A stretch of DNA of 64,000 bases from Siderastrea siderea (Eukaryota > Cnidaria > Anthozoa > Scleractinia > Rhizangiidae): NCBI GenBank assembly GCA_964030785.1, contig OZ034976.1:1860001-1924000 (forward strand). The letters are read 5' to 3'. Of the stretch, positions 24,922 through 34,350 are shown piece after piece (the stretch's first letter is position 1; each line of letters starts with the position of its first letter). The position numbers and the translations under genes were made by a program. Below the pieces are notes generated by a model, which saw only the letters and a program-made list of their open reading frames with translations, made no database searches and was not told where the DNA came from.

Positions 24922-26097
24922 TTAACTGACAAAGTCATCCAAATCAAATGAAGGATCCTCCTCCATCATGTCATTTAAAAAGTCAAACAAAGACTCGTCC
25001 GATGACAAGTCATCGAGTAAATTGTCTAAAAATCCTTTCCCATCGTCCCACATGTCACAAGAAGATTCGTCACCTACGGAATGATCCAGGGGATGAAGGA
25101 CCTCTGAATCCATGTCCATGAGGGTACTAGATTGATCCATGGCATCCTCAGGGCTGGGCGACAGGGTATTGCAAAAGTCCGACATAAAATCCTCCAACGT
25201 GACCGTTAATTTGAGGGGCCCTAAGGCTTGGCGTTTCTCCTCCGTTCTCTTTTGAACCATGGCCCTTGTGAGGGCAGCGGCCTCACGCTTTCTCACTATG
25301 TATTGTTGCTGCCACTGCTGACCTGCTTTCGAACGGTAGTATTCTCTTTTATAGGCCCGGAGTCGTTCTACATTCAGGGCATAGTACTGTTTCTGGTAGG
25401 CTGCTATTCGGTCGCGGTGTCTGGCCCGGTACCTATGACTCTCAGCCCGTCGCTGCGCCCGTCGTCGGGCTTCTTTGGCACGGAGCTTGGCCACTTCCTT
25501 GTAAACGTCGTCCTCAACGCTTACCAGGGGGGTCTCACTACCTTTTGCCTTTCTGGCCTTGCGCCTGGCTCTGCTAGCCTTTTGCTGCGCCCGTCGTCGC
25601 TCTTGTTTCGCCCTGAGCTCTGCTAATTCTGCCAGGATGTCATCGTCGTTTGAGTCGCTGTCGTTAAGGTCATTGTCGTTTGAGTCGCTGTCGTTAAGGT
25701 CATCGTCGTCGTTAAGGTCATCATTGTCGTCGTTGTTTTCTTTGTAATTCACTGGGGGTCTGCGACGGTGACTGCGGCGGACCTCTCTTTCGGGAGACCT
25801 CGGGCGAGGGCGGCGGTGCTGGTGGGGATGTCCGGGGCCACCCATGAGGCGCTGGTGGGGGTGTCCGGGGCCTCTTGAACTGGTGGTGCCAGTTGGTCCA
25901 GCAGAAGTCGAGGCCCCGGATGTACCACGCGGTGGTGATTTGCGGGTAGCAGCCCGGGTTCCAGTGCTGTTGCACGTAGGTGTGGCGTGCTGCTTGGGCT
26001 GCTTGGGCGAGCTCCCTCCTTTTCCTCCTTTCTTCCAACAACTCTTCCCCAAACTCTCGGATGTCTCCGTCCTCGAGCACCCACTCCTTAACCTCAT
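24922..26097 (-). CDS. Basic repeat/acidic-tail regulator-like protein (391 aa)
   Basis: Long frame on the minus strand starting inside the 146-aa frame. Ser/Pro/Gly-rich start, an acidic Asn/Asp block, then a basic helical region of degenerate ~13-residue repeats (RAESHRYRARHRDRIAAYQKQ; RLRAYKREYYRSKAG; residues ~190-275). The C-terminal ~110 residues are acidic and end EEDPSFDLDDFVS, a pattern of acidic and bulky hydrophobic residues like VP16-type activation domains. A transcription activator is a reasonable inference. The first third overlaps the 146-aa frame, so splicing or internal initiation may be used. Element B equivalent 52758-53960. Confidence 0.65.
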   Translation of the reverse strand: MRLRSGCSRTETSESLGKSCWKKGGKGGSSPKQPKQHATPTCNSTGTRAATRKSPPRGTSGASTSAGPTGTTSSRGPGHPHQRLMGGPGHPHQHRRPRPRSPEREVRRSHRRRPPVNYKENNDDNDDLNDDDDLNDSDSNDNDLNDSDSNDDDILAELAELRAKQERRRAQQKASRARRKARKAKGSETPLVSVEDDVYKEVAKLRAKEARRRAQRRAESHRYRARHRDRIAAYQKQYYALNVERLRAYKREYYRSKAGQQWQQQYIVRKREAAALTRAMVQKRTEEKRQALGPLKLTVTLEDFMSDFCNTLSPSPEDAMDQSSTLMDMDSEVLHPLDHSVGDESSCDMWDDGKGFLDNLLDDLSSDESLFDFLNDMMEEDPSFDLDDFVS

Positions 26098-26161
26098 TTA
26101 AAATTTCTTCCACTTCAAACTTCTCGAACTTGTTCAACAGGTCGTCTACACTAGAGTCCAT
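25721..26161 (-). CDS. Overlapping N-terminal frame protein (146 aa)
   Basis: First ATG after the minus-strand TATA-like box at 26193-26199. Acidic helical start (LLNKFEKFEVEEILNEVKEWVLEDG), a charged helix (ELLEERRKRRELAQAAQAARHTYVQQHW), an aromatic segment (YIRGLDFCWTNWHHQFKRP) and a Pro-rich tail. The frame continues 377 bases into the 391-aa frame. The element B copy (52694-53101) conserves residues 10-100 strongly, so this frame is coding; the tail differs. It may be a separate early protein or the first exon of a spliced product joining the basic/acidic part. No donor site conserved in both copies was seen. Confidence 0.65.
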   Translation of the reverse strand: MDSSVDDLLNKFEKFEVEEILNEVKEWVLEDGDIREFGEELLEERRKRRELAQAAQAARHTYVQQHWNPGCYPQITTAWYIRGLDFCWTNWHHQFKRPRTPPPAPHGWPRTSPPAPPPSPEVSRKRGPPQSPSQTPSELQRKQRRQ

Positions 26162-26403
26162 TTTGAGATGACTGACCTCGAGGGGCGATCTGTTTTATAG
26201 TCTCTCATTCGTTCCCGTGATGCACCAGGGGTCCTAACTAGAGAGGGGGGAGGGGGGTCCCCCCACCCCGTCCCACCCCTCCCTAGGGCACCCCCTCTCT
26301 AGGGGGCACCCTGTTTTTTAGTGATTGGCTCCTTCCCCTCCCACGTGACATTTTTAGTTCTCTATAAAAACAGAGCCCCGATCTCCAGTGAGTTCATCTG
26401 ATC
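26162..26403. promoter_or_regulatory. Divergent promoter between regulator and polymerase genes
   Basis: Minus-strand TATA-like box (TTTTATA on the plus strand, 26193-26199) faces the regulator gene. TATAAAAA at 26363-26370 faces the polymerase, 34 bp before its ATG. CACGTG lies at 26342-26347. Element B has the same layout at 52455-52693, with TATA at 52656-52662 and CACGTG at 52511-52516. The core is a G-rich palindrome at 26238-26302. Confidence 0.75.
26238..26302. repeat. 65-bp G/C-rich palindrome in the divergent promoter
   Basis: It begins CTAGAGAGGGGG and ends CCCCCTCTCTAG, with G runs then C runs between. Element B has the same palindrome, also 65 bp (52553-52617). It could form a cruciform or G-quadruplex and might be a replication or transcription control site (inference). 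Confidence 0.7.
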
Positions 26404-29400
26404 ATGTCTTCTGACAAAGACGACACACATTCCTGTGGGGGATCTTTGATTTGCACCGAAAACATGGCGGACAGTGACGAGGATGATTTGATCTGCCACG
26501 AACTCCTGGATGATGATGATGATCAAGACTATCATGATTTGATGGATCATTTGGAACGGCAACATGCGTTTCAAACCCAACTCCTTCAACAAAGTGGCGG
26601 AGGATTGGATACCAATGAAGAGGGTGCCTTCGACTTTGAACTCGAACCTTTTGTGAATCGGAAGAGTGATCGCATGGGGGTACAAGAACGTCATTTCAAG
26701 ACCCAGTTACGTCAAAGGGGGAACTTGCTTCCAGGTCAAAATATAACCCAAGCTCTGCAAGATGGATTACGTCGAGCCGTCGATCAAGTGTTAACCACCA
26801 CCCCCGACCTCCACGATCAAGATCGCCTCTACTTTACCATAGCATCCGATCGCCCGCACAATAATTTTCAGGGGTGGGGATTACGTGCAGGTGAATGGCG
26901 TCGAGACACAGAGCGTGTCGAAGCTCTGTTCCAACGTTTAGCCCAAGCCCTCAACAGCAACGAACAATTTGAAATGGATGACTCCTTTCAAGTCTCCATC
27001 ACTCAAGTCCATCATGCTCCTCAAGGCACCGGCAGACCCCGTCGTGGGAAACCAGGGCATCCCACCATGACCATGTTGACAACTAACAAAAACTCGGTCA
27101 TCCGCATCCAAAATGATGATGAGCTCTGTTGTGCCAGAGCTCTCGTGGTCGCCAAAGCTCGCGTGGACCAGCACCCGAAATACAACAGCATCCGCCAAGG
27201 AAGGCCCCTGCAGAGAACCCTAGCTCTGGACCTCCAGAATGAAGCCAAGGTACCCCTCGGTCCTTGCAGCTATGACGCCTTGACCCAATTCAGTCAAGCT
27301 CCGTCCCTCGCCGGTTACCAGATCCTGTTGGTCGATGCGCAGCGATCGTTCCACATCACGACGTTTGGACCCCTTTCTGACAAACAACTGATCCTGTTGC
27401 ACAACCAAGACCATTATGATGTCATCACCAAATTGCCGGGATTTTTCGGGTCCAGTTATGTGTGTGCGGATTGTTGGAAACCCTATGACCATGAGGGGAT
27501 GCATCGATGCACCAAGACCAAGTTGTGCGGAGCCTGTCGACAGAAAGATTGTCCAGACTTTCAATATGCTTACCCCCGGCACCTGAAAGCCACTCAACGT
27601 TGCAAGTCGTGTCATCGGGACTTTTTCGGACCCGCGTGTTTCGAAGCCCATTCCAGCAAGACCCACGCGGGCAAACCCGTCACGGACCTCCAGGCCTCCG
27701 TGTGCTCTCAACGACACCGATGCATTGACTGTTATCAACAAAATGTGGGCTTGTCCCGCATTCAACGTCACCGTTGTTACCACATAGACTGCCCGTCTTG
27801 TCATCAGTACGTCCACGCCGACGACCACCGTTGTTTTATACAAAGAGCCCCCAAACCTCAAGACCAAAAGAAGAGAAAAAGGACCCGTCAAAAAGGTCCT
27901 CGCGCCAAACGAGGTGCCGCCGCCGCGGAACCCCCTGCCTCCGAGGACGAGGACGAGGAAGACCTGCCTCCCTTACACGTCTTCTTTGATATCGAAGCCA
28001 TGCAACCCCAGGGAAAACACATTGCCAATCTCGTCGTGGCCGAAACCGAAGACAAGGATGAACCCAAGCCTTTCCCAGGTCCCACCTGTATCCGTGACTT
28101 TCTGGAATGGTTAGATACCTTGACCCTCAACGATACCCGTCAAGTCAATGTCATCGCCCATAATTTTCAAGGGTACGATGGGTACTTTATCATCCAAGAA
28201 TACTATGGGGACAACCGCATCGTCCAACAACTCCGCAACGGGTGTAAACTCTTAGAGATCAAACATGACCACATCCGGTTCATTGATTCCATGAGTTTCT
28301 TCCAGATGCCCCTCTCCGCGTTTCCCAAAACCTTTGGCTTGACAGAACTCTGCAAAGGATATTTCCCCCACAAGTTCAACATACCTAAGCATCAACACTA
28401 CGTGGGCATCCTCCCATCACGCGATTACTACATGCCTGAGAGCATGTCACTCGAAGGAAGACAAGCCTTTGAAACCTGGCATCAACAACAACGCGACCAG
28501 GGTGTGGTGTTTCATTTTCAACAAGAGTTGTTGGCCTATTGCAGTTCCGATGTACGACTCCTCAAACAAGGATGTCTGACTTTCAAACGCATGTTTGAAG
28601 ACTTAACAGGCTTCAATCCCTTCGATCACGTCACCATTGCCTCCGCTTGTAATCGAGATTTACGTATGAACCGGATGATCCCCAACAGTATTGCCAGCGA
28701 ACCCGCCGGTCATAAGGGGTGGAGAAATAACATCAACCAGTCCATCCCAGCCCTTGAATGGTTAACCTGGTGCGATCACCAACTACGTCAACGCGCCCTC
28801 CAAGATCTCAACCCCGACGATCTACTGGCCAGTGCCAATCCAGAGCCTCATCATCACCAATACATCCAACATGTCCGAAATCAAGGCGAGTATAAGATCC
28901 CCGGGACCAAGATCTATGTGGATGGTTATTGCCCCGACACCCACACCGTCTACGAATTTCAAGGCTGTTTCACCCACGGATGCCCTACCTGTTATCCCCA
29001 TCGCTACGAAAAACATCCCCGCAACTATGATCGAACCATGCATGACCTCTATGACGTCACCCAAGACAAAGTCCAAAAGCTTACCAACCAAGGGTACAAC
29101 GTCATTCAAATGTGGGGATGTCAATGGGACCACCTCCTAAAAACCCAACCAGAGATCGACTCCTTCGTCCGGGAACTCAACTTTATCAAACCTCTTGAAC
29201 CTCGGGATGCTTTCTGTGGAGGTCGTACCAATGCCATCAAACTCTACCATCATATTACCCCTGGCCAAAAAATTCACTACATCGATGTCACCTCCTTGTA
29301 CCCGTGGGTCAACAAGAAGTCCACCTACCCCAAAGGGCATCCTACCATCTATTGTCAACCGGGTCACACGGACATACACCAGTACTTTGGACTCATTCAA

Positions 29401-30573
29401 TGCAAAGTCCTGCCTCCCCGTGAATTGTACCATCCCGTGCTGCCTTACCGTCATGACAACAAACTGCTCTTTCCACTCTGTGCCCGTTGTGTGGAAGAAG
29501 AAATGGACAAACCTCTTTTGGACAGATCCTATCATTGCCCTCACCCCGACGAACAACGCGCCCTCACCAGTACCTGGTGTACCCCAGAACTGTATAAAGC
29601 CGTCGAGCTCGGGTACCAAGTCCAATACATCTACGAAGCTTGGCATTTTGAAGAAACCTGTGAGGGCCTCTTCGCCGATTATGTCAACACCTGGTTGAAA
29701 ATCAAACAAGAAGCTAGTGGGTGGCCTGTGGACAACATGTCAGAGGAAGCCAAACAGGACTACATCCAGAAGTACTTCGAGAAGGAGGGTATTCAGTTGG
29801 AATACGACAACATCAAGAAGAACCCCGGCCTACGAACATTAGCCAAGCTCATGCTCAACTCCATGTGGGGCAAGTTTGGACAACGCCTCAACAAGACCCA
29901 AATTCAAACCTTTGATGATCCTCATGCCTTCCACCAGTTTTTGGACAATGATTCCTTGGACGTCCGTCACGTTGCCGTTATCAATAATGACATGGTGGAG
30001 ATCCACTACCAAAAACAAAAAGAGGACATCCGCGTCTCACCCAACCTCAACATTTTTGTGGCCTGCTTCACTACCTGCCACGCCCGCCTTAAATTGTATG
30101 ACGCCCTCGAAGCCTTAGGGGAAAGAGTCCTCTACTTTGACACCGACTCCGTCATCTACCTGGAGGAAACACCCACTCAATTCCAACCTGTATTGGGTTC
30201 CTATCTTGGGGACTTCGCCTCCGAATTAGCTGATAAAGAATACATTCAAGAATTTGTCAGTGGAGGACCCAAGAACTATGGGTATACTACTAATAAAGGA
30301 AAAGTGGAATGCAAGGTCAGAGGCTTCCGACTCAACAGCGAAGGACACACCCAACTCAATTATGACGTCATGCGTCAGAATGTCCAAGATGAAATAGAAA
30401 GACCCCTTCCCAACCCTCGCCAAAACCAGGTGATCAACTCCCACCAAATTGTACGGAATCCAACAAACTACCAACTGTACACCCAACCAAGCAGTAAGTT
30501 CTATCAGTTAGTCTGCAACAAAAGAGTCATTGATCCCCGCACCTTCAAGACATACCCCTATGGATACCAGTGA
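26404..30573 (+). CDS. POLB: Protein-primed family B DNA polymerase
   Basis: 1389 aa, complete. Order: acidic N-terminus; conserved N-domain (NDDELCCARALV, near 238-249); Cys/His-rich region with many CxxC pairs (~355-480); basic linker; 3'-5' exonuclease with FFDIEAMQ (D529, E531), HNFQGYDGYFI and YCSSDVRLL; an insertion with YEFQGCFTHGCPTCYP (near 858-873) like a VSR/PD-(D/E)XK endonuclease fold; then palm motifs A DVTSLYP (D961), B KLMLNSMWGKFG (from K1148) and C FDTDS (D1246, D1248). It replicates the linear element from protein-primed TIR ends. A TATA box lies 34 bp upstream. The 3' end adjoins inverted minisatellite units and the right TIR. Confidence 0.95.
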   Translation: MSSDKDDTHSCGGSLICTENMADSDEDDLICHELLDDDDDQDYHDLMDHLERQHAFQTQLLQQSGGGLDTNEEGAFDFELEPFVNRKSDRMGVQERHFKTQLRQRGNLLPGQNITQALQDGLRRAVDQVLTTTPDLHDQDRLYFTIASDRPHNNFQGWGLRAGEWRRDTERVEALFQRLAQALNSNEQFEMDDSFQVSITQVHHAPQGTGRPRRGKPGHPTMTMLTTNKNSVIRIQNDDELCCARALVVAKARVDQHPKYNSIRQGRPLQRTLALDLQNEAKVPLGPCSYDALTQFSQAPSLAGYQILLVDAQRSFHITTFGPLSDKQLILLHNQDHYDVITKLPGFFGSSYVCADCWKPYDHEGMHRCTKTKLCGACRQKDCPDFQYAYPRHLKATQRCKSCHRDFFGPACFEAHSSKTHAGKPVTDLQASVCSQRHRCIDCYQQNVGLSRIQRHRCYHIDCPSCHQYVHADDHRCFIQRAPKPQDQKKRKRTRQKGPRAKRGAAAAEPPASEDEDEEDLPPLHVFFDIEAMQPQGKHIANLVVAETEDKDEPKPFPGPTCIRDFLEWLDTLTLNDTRQVNVIAHNFQGYDGYFIIQEYYGDNRIVQQLRNGCKLLEIKHDHIRFIDSMSFFQMPLSAFPKTFGLTELCKGYFPHKFNIPKHQHYVGILPSRDYYMPESMSLEGRQAFETWHQQQRDQGVVFHFQQELLAYCSSDVRLLKQGCLTFKRMFEDLTGFNPFDHVTIASACNRDLRMNRMIPNSIASEPAGHKGWRNNINQSIPALEWLTWCDHQLRQRALQDLNPDDLLASANPEPHHHQYIQHVRNQGEYKIPGTKIYVDGYCPDTHTVYEFQGCFTHGCPTCYPHRYEKHPRNYDRTMHDLYDVTQDKVQKLTNQGYNVIQMWGCQWDHLLKTQPEIDSFVRELNFIKPLEPRDAFCGGRTNAIKLYHHITPGQKIHYIDVTSLYPWVNKKSTYPKGHPTIYCQPGHTDIHQYFGLIQCKVLPPRELYHPVLPYRHDNKLLFPLCARCVEEEMDKPLLDRSYHCPHPDEQRALTSTWCTPELYKAVELGYQVQYIYEAWHFEETCEGLFADYVNTWLKIKQEASGWPVDNMSEEAKQDYIQKYFEKEGIQLEYDNIKKNPGLRTLAKLMLNSMWGKFGQRLNKTQIQTFDDPHAFHQFLDNDSLDVRHVAVINNDMVEIHYQKQKEDIRVSPNLNIFVACFTTCHARLKLYDALEALGERVLYFDTDSVIYLEETPTQFQPVLGSYLGDFASELADKEYIQEFVSGGPKNYGYTTNKGKVECKVRGFRLNSEGHTQLNYDVMRQNVQDEIERPLPNPRQNQVINSHQIVRNPTNYQLYTQPSSKFYQLVCNKRVIDPRTFKTYPYGYQ

Positions 30574-30717
30574 AAACCCCAACAAGATCATCGATTGTGA
30601 TGAACATTAAGGAACACTTATCAAAGAGGAACACTTATCAAATAGGAACTCAAAGGAAACCACAGTTATTGTAAACAAACCAATAAAACGTGATTTATTC
30701 ATTTTGTGTTGTTTTCC
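30574..30717. repeat. Right subterminal region with inverted minisatellite units
   Basis: Three GGAACACTTATCAAA-like units (30605-30655), the inverse of the left array, then AT-rich DNA including AATAAA (near 30681-30687), a likely polyadenylation signal for polB. Confidence 0.65.
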
Positions 30718-31002
30718 GGTTACCCACGTTCCCAAAATTGGACTTTGGACTTTGAGCCCGCGTTTTCTCAGTGGTTTTAACCCACCCTGCGCCCACGATC
30801 CATTTTTCATACTCGCCAGCGGTTTCCCATTCTAAAACACGTGACTTCCGGTTGTATGAGCCCGCGATCCCTTTTTCATACTGGTCAGCGGTTTTTTCCA
30901 CCGGAAATGATTTATGACGTCACCGGAAGTTCCTCTGGTCACGTGATCGCTCTCGACCAATCAGAAGCCAGTATTTGTGCCAGATGAGCGCAATTTACTA
31001 CT
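30718..31002 (-). repeat. Right terminal inverted repeat of element A
   Basis: Reverse complement of 8974-9258 with few differences, ending ...CGCAATTTACTACT. Contains the same CRE palindrome TGACGTCA (near 30915-30922) and CACGTG sites. Confidence 0.9.
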
Positions 31003-31008
31003 GCCCTT
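31003..31008. repeat. Target-site duplication of element A (right)
   Basis: GCCCTT, identical to 8968-8973. Confidence 0.92.
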
Positions 31009-31969
31009 CATTTCCCTCCTTGAATGTTTTTACTTTGCTTTGAAGTGTGAAACTTACCTTTAGCAATTTGTGTGGCTTGACAAGCGACGTGATCTTACAG
31101 AAACCAATATACATCACTTATCGAACGCGTTAATTCGTGGACAACTGGCGCTAAACTTTCATTAAAACACGGTGCTAAATGTATGGTACGAGTCAAATGT
31201 TCCGGCCTGGGTGAGACCATAATCATTCACGGCAGTTTCTGAAGATTTGCGTGTTTAACAAGATCTATTATAGTTATCTGCCTGTACGGGTTTTAACGAC
31301 TGAGTTTTCCCGTTTTCTGATTGGTTGAATAAGCCCTTGAAAGCTGGAGATCACATGACTTAAATCTTCACCTGCTCCACGAATTTGAAGAATGGAAAAT
31401 AAAAAAGCGATACTCCGTGTGTGTCAAAATTTGGAATACGACTTAGGATTTATTTGAAAGCCTTTGCAAAGTGAGAAATTGTAGTGTTTACTTTGCGTCC
31501 ATATCTCGTTTCGTTCCACAGACAATAAAGTTTTCGTATTATGCAAATTTGAAGACAGACTCATGACGTCATTAAGTGAACACTGTGTGGACACAAGTCA
31601 CAAAATGAAGAACATCCCCGGGAATGATGGTTTGAATCAACCTCGTTCGCAAGGTCCTTTACCGTGGGAACGAGGTGGGGTTTAAATTAATAAAAATCGA
31701 GACAGGGATTTTACCTAAATCATATGAGAGTTTTTTTAGTATTGACGGGGGATCCTTCAGTGTTAAATTCTAATTCTCCGAAATGTTTAACTTTTTGAAA
31801 TACCTGTAGTGTTATGCCACATTCTCCAAATTTCATATTTTAGGTCTGAAAATCTGTTAATAAAATTATTGGTACCATTATTTGAGTAAGTAAGTAAAAA
31901 ATGTTAGAGATAATTGATTTTAATGTTCCTAAATTTCCCATGAAGAACTTTTCAATTTTAGTACTGGTT

Positions 31970-33536
31970 TAATACGTAATGTAACAGAGAATAATAAGAG
32001 ACATTTGTATGGAGTATTCTAACCCTTGACCACCCGTATATTACAATAGTTTCTGTCTCTACTGAAGCCAAAGTTTTCGTAGGTATATATACTATGATCA
32101 GTAGATTTTGAACCAATTGAGAAATCTCTGAACTTCTTTATGAAGTCATCGCTCTACCATTAAACCTCGTTCCCAGGGTCTCTGGAACGAGGTTGTCAAC
32201 CATTTAGCAATAGCAAAACTAAAGTACGAATGGATGGATCGACACCTTCGGGAGTTTAAGTGTTACGTTTTTAAGGCCTAGGGTAATTAGAATATCCTGT
32301 ATGAGTTAAGAAACCTTCCATTTTGAAAACGCTGTTCAGTACTCGCTGGGAGGCATTACGTGCCCCGCTACACAGGGTTTACCTTTGAGTGTGTGAGTAA
32401 CTCTATGGGTAAAGAGAAGGTGTAAACAGTGCTCTGTTACGTTAATGAATGTTAGGTAGAACACTTGAAAGAATACAAGCCCGCATTTCAGATTAATAGC
32501 TAGATAACAAGACCCAACTGCTTGCCTTTTCATGCACGAGCAAAGATATGTTTGTTTCTTTATACACTAAAAACCACGCTGAGTAACTGAGAAACAGTGA
32601 AAGGAGGAAGGAAAGAAGGAAGGAAGGAAGGAAGGAACGAACGAACGAACGAACGAACGGACGAACGAACGAACGAACGAACGAACGACCGATGGAAGGA
32701 TAAATGAATTGGGTATTATCAGGGTGTGTAAAAGTAAGATTGTTTCGAAATTCAGTGAAGATCGTTTAGTTCGAAGACTTCACCCAGACTGGCTTATTCT
32801 TAAACTCTATTAGTCTTGCAGCTTACAATATCTCGTGCTACATGTGCTCCACTCAATCACTCGACTCAGCTCGGCGTACGTGTGCTTGACTGACTGACTG
32901 CTCTGCTTATTTACTTCTTTTAAAAATAAATAGGGATCGCTTACAAAGATGATTAATGGCACAACCATTCGTGCTTTCTTGGACTCATAGTGCAATTTGT
33001 TGATATTATTACTTGATAAAAATGTAAACATCATTTTCTAACCCAACAAGGAAGTGTAATTCTAAAAGTTGCTTTTCGGTTTCCTTTTATGTTTCCTACT
33101 TGCAATCTTCATTTTGTCACAGTCAGTGTTATAGAAATTATATTCTGTTACATTTATCCACCAGAGAAGTCGAACAAAAGAAAAATGGAGAACGTATTCG
33201 TAACCCCAGGGAGTAGGAGGTACTCAGGAGGGGAGGTGGAATGTGACCAAATTTTTGTACCCCCTAAAAGTCCAATTAGGTGAAAACTGAAACCCCCCCC
33301 CCCCAAATTCCAACGGCCCAGCCCCTGAAGTACGCACGCTTTTTATCAAGCCTAAAAAAGTCCTGCCAAAATCTTTCTACCCATATAAAGTCCACTAGAA
33401 AATTTCTAATCCAAAGAAGGCCCAGACAGCTCACTTCGAACCGAAGAATGGCCCTCCTACCTCCCCGTCACTAATACTCCTGAGTACCCCATCCCCCCCC
33501 CCCCCCCTCTTCGGCGTGGGTTCGTAGCAGAAAGAG
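31970..33536. repeat. Host segmental duplication (matches 41395-43160)
   Basis: Collinear, moderately diverged copy: shared landmarks include TAGTTTCTGTCTCTACTG, GATCAGTAGATTTTGA, a tetranucleotide microsatellite at the same relative place, and the 3' end of a fibrinogen-type exon. Together with copies 2 and 3 of the PAN-EGF-fibrinogen gene it shows that the whole gene plus 3' flank was duplicated. Confidence 0.65.
32600..32689. repeat. Tetranucleotide microsatellite (GAAG)n(GAAC)n
   Basis: GAAG units change to GAAC units near 32636. The homologous place in the duplicate (42080-42170) has GAAG followed by GATG units. Confidence 0.9.
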
Positions 33537-33539
33537 TTA

Positions 33540-34350
33540 ACCGGCCACTTTGCTTCCAATCCATTGCTGAGTAGTAGAGTCTTGATTTGATGAGCACCGA
33601 AAATCAGGGTTGGTATAATAATAATACCCAAAGTTATCTTCCGACTCTACCGCTCCAATACTCCCATCAAACTCGCAGCCTATACTCGTTGCGCTGTCAA
33701 TCTGCCACGCCCCTGGTGTTTGCCACGTTGCTGCTGTGCAGTCCTGGCACTCAATTCCCCGTATGTTAACAACTTCATATGTGCGACAGTGCCCAACCCA
33801 ATGACCCCAATCCCCAAACAGATCGTGACCTTTCAACTTTGCGTGTGCGTAGTCGGTGTACACGAGACCATCATCCGGGAAGTTGCAAGTGGCTCTTAAG
33901 AGGGTTGATGCGTCAACAATGGACTGCATTCGGGACAAAGACAATCTATAGGCATCCCAGTTAACCATTCCGCTGTCCTCATTTACAGGATGATCAACGC
34001 CAAATCTGTAATCCTTGAACTGGTCGTTGTTTGCAAGCGAGAAAGATTGTACTAACGTCCAAACATAGCCGGGTTCGGAATCAAAATCGCAGTATACTGG
34101 AAAAAGGTTGTTTTGAAAGTCGTAGAGGAAGTGCATTCCAGAAATTTTGGCGCCATTCGTTGCCAGATCTTTGCAGCTCCGAGGATATTTTATTTTGTCA
34201 CACCTCTGACCAGTGTAAATAACAGGGCAAGTACAGTTAAACCTCACAGTGGTGGGGTCACTTCTCCTCACAGGTCCCTCCCTGGAGACATGGATTGGTT
34301 TGGCGACATTTGTTGACACAGCGATCTTGCCCTTGGACAAAGCTTCGTTC
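33540..34350 (-). pseudogene. EGF-like plus fibrinogen-type exon, copy 2 (2-bp deletion)
   Basis: The fibrinogen-type domain is fully open to its natural end (QQWIGSKVAG, stop near 33538), with SCKDLATNGAK, FPVYCDFDSEPGYVW and TYEVVNIRGIECQDC. In the upstream EGF-like module, compared with copies 1 and 3, two bases are missing near 34258, so the frame reading through the EGF cysteines runs into TGA. Otherwise the best preserved copy. Pairs with the signal peptide/PAN exon at 35514-35858. An assembly error should be excluded before calling it dead. Confidence 0.65.

Larger units (their letters stand above)
8974..31002 (+). mobile_element. Element A: complete Polinton/Maverick (adintovirus-like)
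   Basis: A 22,029-bp element bounded by TIRs that start AGTAGTAAATTGCG and by a perfect 6-bp target duplication. It encodes a retroviral-type integrase with chromodomain, a probable double-jelly-roll capsid protein, adenain-like protease, packaging ATPase and protein-primed family B DNA polymerase, the diagnostic Polinton/adintovirus set. All recognisable core genes are open with no internal stops, so it may be recently active. Base composition is visibly richer in GC than the flanks. A second, inverted element of the same type begins at 47718. Confidence 0.95.
31009..33536. other. Host intergenic DNA right of element A
   Basis: AT-rich, no supported gene. From about 31970 it is duplicated at about 41395-43160 (see the repeat entry). 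Contains a hairpin AACCTCGTTCCCAGGGTCT / GGAACGAGGTT near 32163-32197, probably a MITE-type repeat, a weaker relative near 31640-31680, and a tetranucleotide microsatellite at 32600-32689. Confidence 0.5.

Noticed and set aside
27220..27891. Long antisense frames within the polymerase gene (also 29137-29709 and 50931-51635)
   Set aside because: Shadow frames of a conserved coding region; no promoter, and protein similarity follows only from the sense frame.
32600..32689. Coding potential in microsatellite regions
   Set aside because: Simple sequence repeats only.
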